From Dysidea avara (Eukaryota; Porifera; Demospongiae; Dictyoceratida; Dysideidae), in NCBI RefSeq assembly GCF_963678975.1, contig NC_089285.1, forward strand, positions 3,074,531-3,138,530: a DNA stretch of 64,000 nucleotides. The letters are read 5' to 3'. A program made the translations under genes and the position numbers. Under the pieces are notes generated by a model. That model did no database searches. It saw nothing but the letters and a program-made list of their open reading frames with translations, and had not been told where the DNA came from. Below are positions 58,354 through 64,000 of the stretch, piece by piece (the first letter of the stretch is position 1; each line of letters starts with the position of its first letter).

Positions 58354-59585
58354 TCAATTCATACCTAAAACCACAAGTATAAGAAAGCCTCTAATAAATT
58401 CATCAAAGTGGAGATGCCTGACGAATACGAAATGTTGAAGACATAATATGCTGCAATTCACAGCTGTGATGGTATCAGGCATATTCATCACATTCTCCTT
58501 TTCAATAGCTAGTTTTATTTTGCAGACAGTTGATTTGCTGGGTCCAAATGCAGCAATGAATGGTGCATCCATATCCACCTTCTCCAAACTTTCTTCAATA
58601 TTGATCTGCTCACCCTATATGTAGACAACATAAAATTGTAACAATAATTCAGTAATTGCAGAACACATGACACTACGATATAATATCAAAAATGGTGCAA
58701 TCACATTAAAGCCTTGACTTTAGCAATTAAATTACCTCAAAAACATGTAATAGTGATGTCTTTCCTCTCCCCCTCTGGCACAGAATTGCTTCCAGCAGCT
58801 GCATCACATATATCGTTGTAACATCTAGAAAATTAGCAATAATACAATTGTATAAGGTGCATGCATAGAAACTAGCCAGGGTGTTTCTCTTTAATAGAAT
58901 TATACTGCTCCAATAATGTTTTTGTGGATAGGGATGCGGCGATTATGCCAGCATAATTTTGAACATAATAGGTATGTGTGGGAATCAGGAATTATGCTAG
59001 CATTTTGAGGTGATTATAAAGATTTAACAATAGGAAAATCTGCAGATTGCACAATTCCCTTAAAAATGATGAAAGATGTCTTATTGATTAAAATATTCTG
59101 CAGTATTCTACATTGCTAAACAGGTTCACGTACAGTTTGTGGCCAAGCTGTTCATCACATTCGCCGAAGTAATGCTCAAACTTTCCGATGTCTAGAATCC
59201 TATTACTTTGCAATTGGTCGGATACTTTCGACAACTTCATAAAAAGCTGTGTATAAGCTTTTCTTGTGCTCCATGTTACATCTGTTTCTTGTGCACTTGA
59301 TCTGTGTGCTCCATGATCTGCTTCTTGGCTGACTGGCTGTATGCCCAACAGTGTTAGATCTGTTTCTTGTGCACTTGATACGTGTACTCCATGATCTGCT
59401 TCTTGGCTGACTGACGTTTTCCGCGTAGTCTTCTTGGCTTCTCGGACTATTTCTGCTACTTCTGGTTCGTTTTCTTCGCAGTCAGGCCAATCTTCACTGT
59501 CGCTACTGCCAAGGAGACTTTCCAACACGTGGCACTGTTGAACTGGGTGTGCAGGAAAATCATCCGCAGTTGCTTTCTTCTCCAT
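58354..59585 (-). CDS. Unrecognised multi-exon gene
   Basis: Exon 1 starts MEKKATADDFPAHPVQQCH and has an acidic Ser-rich part (SLLGSSDSEDWPDCEENEPE), a 27-residue duplication around VSQEADHG and SSAQETD, and then a helical part (YTQLFMKLSKVSDQLQSNR), up to about 59100. Exon 2 (58824-58736) reads TTIYVMQLLEAILCQRGRGK and exon 3 (58614 onward) reads GEQINIEESLEKVDMDAPFI then AAFGPSKSTVCKIKLAI. The acceptors TTCTAG and ATATAG and the donor GTAATT keep exons 2-3 in phase; the exon 1 donor is not resolved. Exon 3 may continue past a GTATGA donor at about 58364. There are no transposase or enzyme motifs. It could be a real host gene. Confidence 0.45.
58850..59060. repeat. Small element-like repeat with ATTATGC motifs (intronic)
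   Basis: GGCGATTATGCCAGCATAAT and GGAATTATGCTAGCATTTTG resemble text near 62080-62160 (ATTATGATGGCATAATATCG). It is probably a diverged MITE family. Confidence 0.4.
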
Positions 59586-59834
59586 TGCAGCAAGTCCAAC
59601 TCGAGCTCCAACTTCATAAACGACTGAATACTTCAGTCGTTTATGAAGTTCGACTGATTAAGATATACATACAGACACTGATAGCCAAAGAGTGGTCAAT
59701 ACACTGAGGCAATTCACATGCTGACATAAGGCTTACACTAATTTCAATAATTATTGAAATAAAATTACGTAGTGGTTTAGGTCAAGAGAGTTCCAAGTTA
59801 ATTAAAGTAAACATTGTTGGACCTCCTTCATAAA

Positions 59835-60215
59835 ATGTCATGTAGAGCTGAGCGATAGTGGTGATCAATCAATTATCGTGATAGTATATCACGATTACTT
59901 ATCCATACCTGTGCTTAGTCAAAAATATGGATAACAAAAGCAAACATAATAGCATTGAAGTTCAGAAAACTGTAAAATGACTAGTAGCGTCAACATGGAC
60001 AACAGAGATAACAACTGCAATACAGACACATAGCAATTTTTAGTGGAGTGTTAGATAAGCAGATGTGTGGTGTGTACGTTATTGGAGTATTCATATGTTG
60101 TATTCGTGAAGTTGAGTGTCTTTAATAACTGCTAGTAACTATCGTGATATAAAAGTTACTATCAAAATTAATTGTGATAGTGATAGTTGTACTATCAGTC
60201 ATCTCTAATCTAATG
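59835..60215. mobile_element. hAT-like MITE with 8-bp near-perfect target duplication
   Basis: The element is 59843-60207. The left end TAGAGCTGAGCGATAGT and the complement of the right end TAGAGATGACTGATAGT are inverted repeats. The flanks are ATGTCATG and ATCTAATG, 6 of 8 identical. Subterminal DNA is rich in ATCGTGATA/TATCACGAT. No coding capacity. Confidence 0.65.
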
Positions 60216-60586
60216 CCACGTAGTATGGCTACTGACACTGCAATATTATTGCTACTCAACTAGTTTGTTAGCTACTTATAAGAGTACACTTATATAGTTA
60301 CATGAAGTTTATTGAGTCCAAGTCACATCATCATGCACCTACAATGTGTATGATATATATAGTGGCGCATTTATTCAACTAAATTATATTCTTGTTATCT
60401 AGAACCCCTAATATTCTGATCCTATACAAATGCTGCAGATATAAAGAGAATATGTATTTCCTAAATTCTATGGAATATTATATATACGTTCAGTTTATAG
60501 GTATGACCTTTTATGTACTTTGACATCACGAAGCTGTAAAATCCAAATAACTGCAGTTGCAGAACTTCTTTCTGTTAGAGTTTACA

Positions 60587-60766
60587 CACTGACAACAACA
60601 CTAGCAACAACACTGACAACAACACTAGCAACAACACTGACAACAACACTAGCAATAACACTGACAACAACACTAGCAACAACACTGACAACAACACTAG
60701 CAACAACACTGACAACAACACTAACAACAACACTGACAACAACACTAGCAACAACACTAGCAACAA
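60587..60766. repeat. 24-bp tandem repeat, about seven copies
   Basis: Unit ACAACACTGACAACAACACT plus AGCA. Frames read TTLATTLT or antisense Leu/Val repeats and have no gene context. Confidence 0.9.
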
Positions 60767-60789
60767 TAGTTTTAATCAATAGAATACAC

Positions 60790-61900
60790 AACTAATACAC
60801 TGGGTACAGTAACAATAGAACAATACAAAAAGAACAGTTAAATTAATACTTTACACCAGAAGACTTACAATATAAATTACCTAATACATGAAAACATATA
60901 AAAACAATCACAAGTGCATATAATTACAGCCAATGAAATAAAGATTTCTGCATAAATATGTGTTCCTATAAAATGTCACACTTCATACATATATTTATAA
61001 ACACATATACTTAAAAGTGCATTCTTTAACACTTTCTAGATGTCCAAGAATTTTAGGCTCATTAGATCTTGTCATAACAATGATTGCATTTGGATCATGT
61101 TCACTGCATTTCTCCTGAAGCAAATCAACAACTAGAACTTTATACTTGCTATCAGATCTGCCAAGCTAGGATAAAACTTGATACCATGAACTGTAATTAT
61201 AAAAGACAATAATTCTTCTGCATTGGTAAGCAACTCTTGTGAGCAAGCCATTAATTGTAGTATCGTGTACAGTAGTATTGTAGCCAGACAGCTATAGTGT
61301 GAGATCGTATGGAAATAAAATACTTCAACAGACGGGCAAAGGCATTTACTGGTCAATTATCACTGACGACAAAGGAAAACAACAGATGGAAAAGTCACAA
61401 TGGTGGCTATAACAATGACTGTGGCATAAGTGCATTGCTACACTAAGATGAATTGACTGTTGTCACAACTCTATAAAGCTTCTATATTGCTATACAATTT
61501 ATGGATGCAATGAGATAGGTCTATAGATTAGTGTATGTTAATTAACTAGTTTAGAAGGATCACAACATGGATAGGAAATGGAAGGATATGTTGTGTAATA
61601 TAGGTGCATAAAGTATAAAACCTTGCTTATTTAAACCTATGAGTTTAATATTCTCCAACTTATATTCTCCAACTTTTCAAACACACCTTAAGTAGTTAAA
61701 GTCTAAGTAGCTAAGGTCTTTGAGCAGGCTGTAGGACCAGGTGTCCTACAGACCTTCAGCACTTGTGCTGTAAAGCATTAATAAATAAAAATAAAATATC
61801 TTTGGTACAGTCTAAGATCTTGTATGTTTTAGGCATAGCAAGTTTGATAAGTGTATTTAAAAAGAGTTTCTAGCTGAATCCATGCAGTGACAAAAATTGA
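60790..61900. other. Non-coding stretch with dispersed retroposon tail
   Basis: 61716-61800 has CCTACAGACCTTCAGCACTT then GTGCTGTAAAGC and an AATAAAATAAAA-type tail, related to 8600 and 12139. No gene is supported. Confidence 0.4.
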
Positions 61901-62005
61901 TATACTCTAATAGAGAAGTCAAAAACTCTAATAGAACAGTCACTGAATATTATTCACTCTAATAGAACAGTCACTGAATATTATTCACTCTAATAAAGCA
62001 GTCAC
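61901..62005. repeat. Tandem array of the CTCTAATAGAACAGTCA motif
   Basis: Four motif copies (about 61912, 61927, 61956, 61987), the last three spaced about 30 bp with CACTGAATATTATT between. All are in the same orientation. Confidence 0.8.
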
Positions 62006-62184
62006 ATTGAAATGCAGCAACTAGCTAAAGAATTGAAGACTGTGAAGCTATAAATTAGCATCATTAGCGAATTATGATGGCATAATATCGGGAATAATGG
62101 GCAATTCTCAAAAGTATAATACGTAGGTGATTTTTTGAGCACTACTCAAAAGCACAATGCGGAGCATAATAGCCTCATGCCTAG

Positions 62185-62290
62185 GTGGTAATGTCAACTA
62201 CAAATCCCTATTTGGAGCATGTAACTAAATATTTTAGACAGACAGTCAAAATCAAAATAGGAATTTGTGGTTTACATTACCACCCAGCAA
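62185..62290. repeat. Inverted repeat of the GGTAATGT-ACCACA family
   Basis: GGTAATGTCAACTACAAATC and the mirrored AGGAATTTGTGGTTTACATT ACC lie about 75 bp apart, the same termini as 23971-24045. Confidence 0.6.
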
Positions 62291-64000
62291 ACCTTTCTTG
62301 TTTCATAATCCCTGATCTAGTAGCTAAAAGAGTTGAAGTATGTTTCCAGGGAATACAAATTGGGATTCCACAAGTATAGCTATTAGCAATTAGAGTGATA
62401 GCTACCAGGTATTCTTGTGATTCCTCATATACACAAAATATTTGACTTCATATATAAGGCATATAGTTATCACCAAACTGTATGATTGTTAATTAATTGT
62501 ATTGCCATACATAGCTCATAATGGAAGAGCTGCATTGAGAGGAGGCTGTAGTTCCAAGCAGAGAAATTGGAGCACAAATCAGACAACAATGGCAGCTCAG
62601 GTTGGCGATGAAGGAGAGTTTGGTGATGATGAGCCTGTAGAGCAAGGAGAAGAGTGACTTATAATATTCCCCATTTAATATAGCTGTACATGCAGTCTAT
62701 TGTGAGTCTATGCTAAGAATTGCTACTGCCATAAATGGAAAGTATACAATACTGATGGTGATTTAATGCTCTTAGTGACATTGCGGTACATTGATCATGC
62801 ACCTGTACCAAAATTCATCCAATCACCTTTAAAGTTATAACTTGAATAAATTTTACACAAATATTGCTCTTTAAAACATTAAAACAGAATAGGAATCAAT
62901 AAAACAGAACAAAATGTGAGTTATTTCGTAAGTAGTATCCATCGGTGATATGACTTTTCCATATTTAACCATTATTTGTTATACCATGGCTCCTGGTGAA
63001 CCCACAATAAAGTTTTGTTAATGTCTGGCTGGCTTTGTGAAGTATCTTCCACGTGAACTTTAATTTAGAATATGACGATCGTCAAAGTGCTCTAAATCTT
63101 CCTTCACTATGTTATTGAAGACATCATACAGATAGGTTGATAGTTTACAATATTTTACATGGCAATGTTAGCCTGAAGTGTTTTAGGAAGTTGTCAGTGT
63201 ATCAAGAGAACACAATCTCAAGCTGCATACCCAAAGAACTGTTTGAAGTAATTTCTTTTCCATAAGATTAATAAATACTTGGAATAATGAGTGAATCAGT
63301 AAATAGCTAACTTCAAAATTCTATTTGATAATTATTGAGTGCAGAAGATCCCGGCTGTTGTGGTTCCCTTGGTGCATGCCTATAGATTACATGTAGCGGG
63401 GGGATCAAGTCAACACTTTGTCTGGGATTTTTTTGTGCACTCTTCACAATTTTATGTAGATACATGTCCCTGTATTTACAGGCCTAGCATTCTTACAGGT
63501 CCCTAATCAGATAACACTTAATATATAATATGAATTATTATCTATATTATACAGAACATAATTATTCCAAATTAACCAATATAATTCAGGAAGGAGTTTA
63601 CACTTCACATGCAAGACATCTTTTTGTGCTGTAACTAGTAATCTATATAGCCTCAGGCTAATTCCAAGATGGATGAGTAAATACAGAGTTGGTATCAGTC
63701 AGTATCAGTACATGAGTTTTGCTCTGATTATACTGGGAAAAAGGCATAAGCCTATTGTGAGTTCTGCTCATGTACAACAAAAAACTAAATCATTGATAGG
63801 GGTTTGATTAGAGGGGACAAAGAAACCAGTATACCCCCATCCTGAAAGTTTTTGCTAACTGTTGCTTGATGTACATTATAAAATAGTGGAATCAGCATAC
63901 ATACAACAAGATACGTACAGTATAAACATTAGTAGTCCTTAAAATCTAGTGTATGCTGAAGGTCCACTGGCATCCAGTGCCAGTGGCCAGGAGTGAGTTA
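62291..64000. other. Non-coding stretch, nothing recognised
   Basis: AT-rich DNA with no supported gene, array or element end. 62520-62660 (ATGGAAGAGCTGCATTGAG, GATGAAGGAGAGTTTGGTGA) reads a short acidic peptide and might be a terminal exon, but no partner was found. Confidence 0.35.

Overview
The window looks like eukaryotic, animal-type genomic DNA. It is AT-rich, has GT-AG introns, carries no operons and is packed with decayed transposable elements. A demosponge is my best guess, from the mix of HIRAN-like, Ulp1-like, TNP2-like, BEN, THAP-linked and TRAF-like RING genes. No species can be fixed from sequence alone, and no rRNA or functional tRNA gene is seen.

Left part (1-13.4 kb). The 3' end of a transposon-linked gene (+) faces a HIRAN-like pseudogene (-). 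Then come small non-autonomous elements: a hAT-like MITE with an 8-bp target duplication, a MITE with 38-bp inverted ends, two TA-flanked foldbacks, and a motif family built on CTCTAATAGARCAGTCA.

Two adjacent two-gene DNA transposons (13.4-23.2 kb). A pogo-like element (13416-17536) has a decayed DDE transposase on + and, converging on it, a decayed cargo gene joining a HIRAN-like domain to an Ulp1/C48-like protease. Next is an En/Spm (CMC)-like element (17616-23196). It has a TNP2-like transposase (+, one apparent base from open) divergently paired with a three-exon BEN-domain gene (-), and subterminal repeat arrays at both ends. The pair resembles the plant TNPD/TNPA layout.

Middle (23.2-31.8 kb). 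This holds a Ser/Thr/Pro-rich gene family (two copies), a hAT fragment, a tRNA-derived SINE, a CENP-B-type fragment and an old segmental duplication.

The 9.84-kb block (31776-41616) is bounded by about 235-bp inverted repeats and an 8-bp near-perfect target duplication, and it splits one Ser/Thr/Pro-rich copy. Inside are a LINE 3' end, a pure (TGC)103 tract, a 332-bp palindrome, a 2.7-kb satellite of about 31-bp units, and the best intact gene of the window: a RING plus TRAF-zinc-finger protein that lacks a MATH domain and ends at a canonical A AAA AAC slippery heptamer with an 87-codon open -1 frame.

Right part (41.6-64 kb). There is a (CA)n tract, a Ty3/Gypsy pol fragment, and a long-TIR element with a SWIM-domain gene, one arm of which is broken by a LINE while the other keeps the empty site. 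Further on are remnants with CXXC, OTU-like and PHD modules, a ZSWIM/MULE-type N-terminus, an unrecognised multi-exon gene, another hAT-like MITE, and repeat-rich DNA without recognisable genes.
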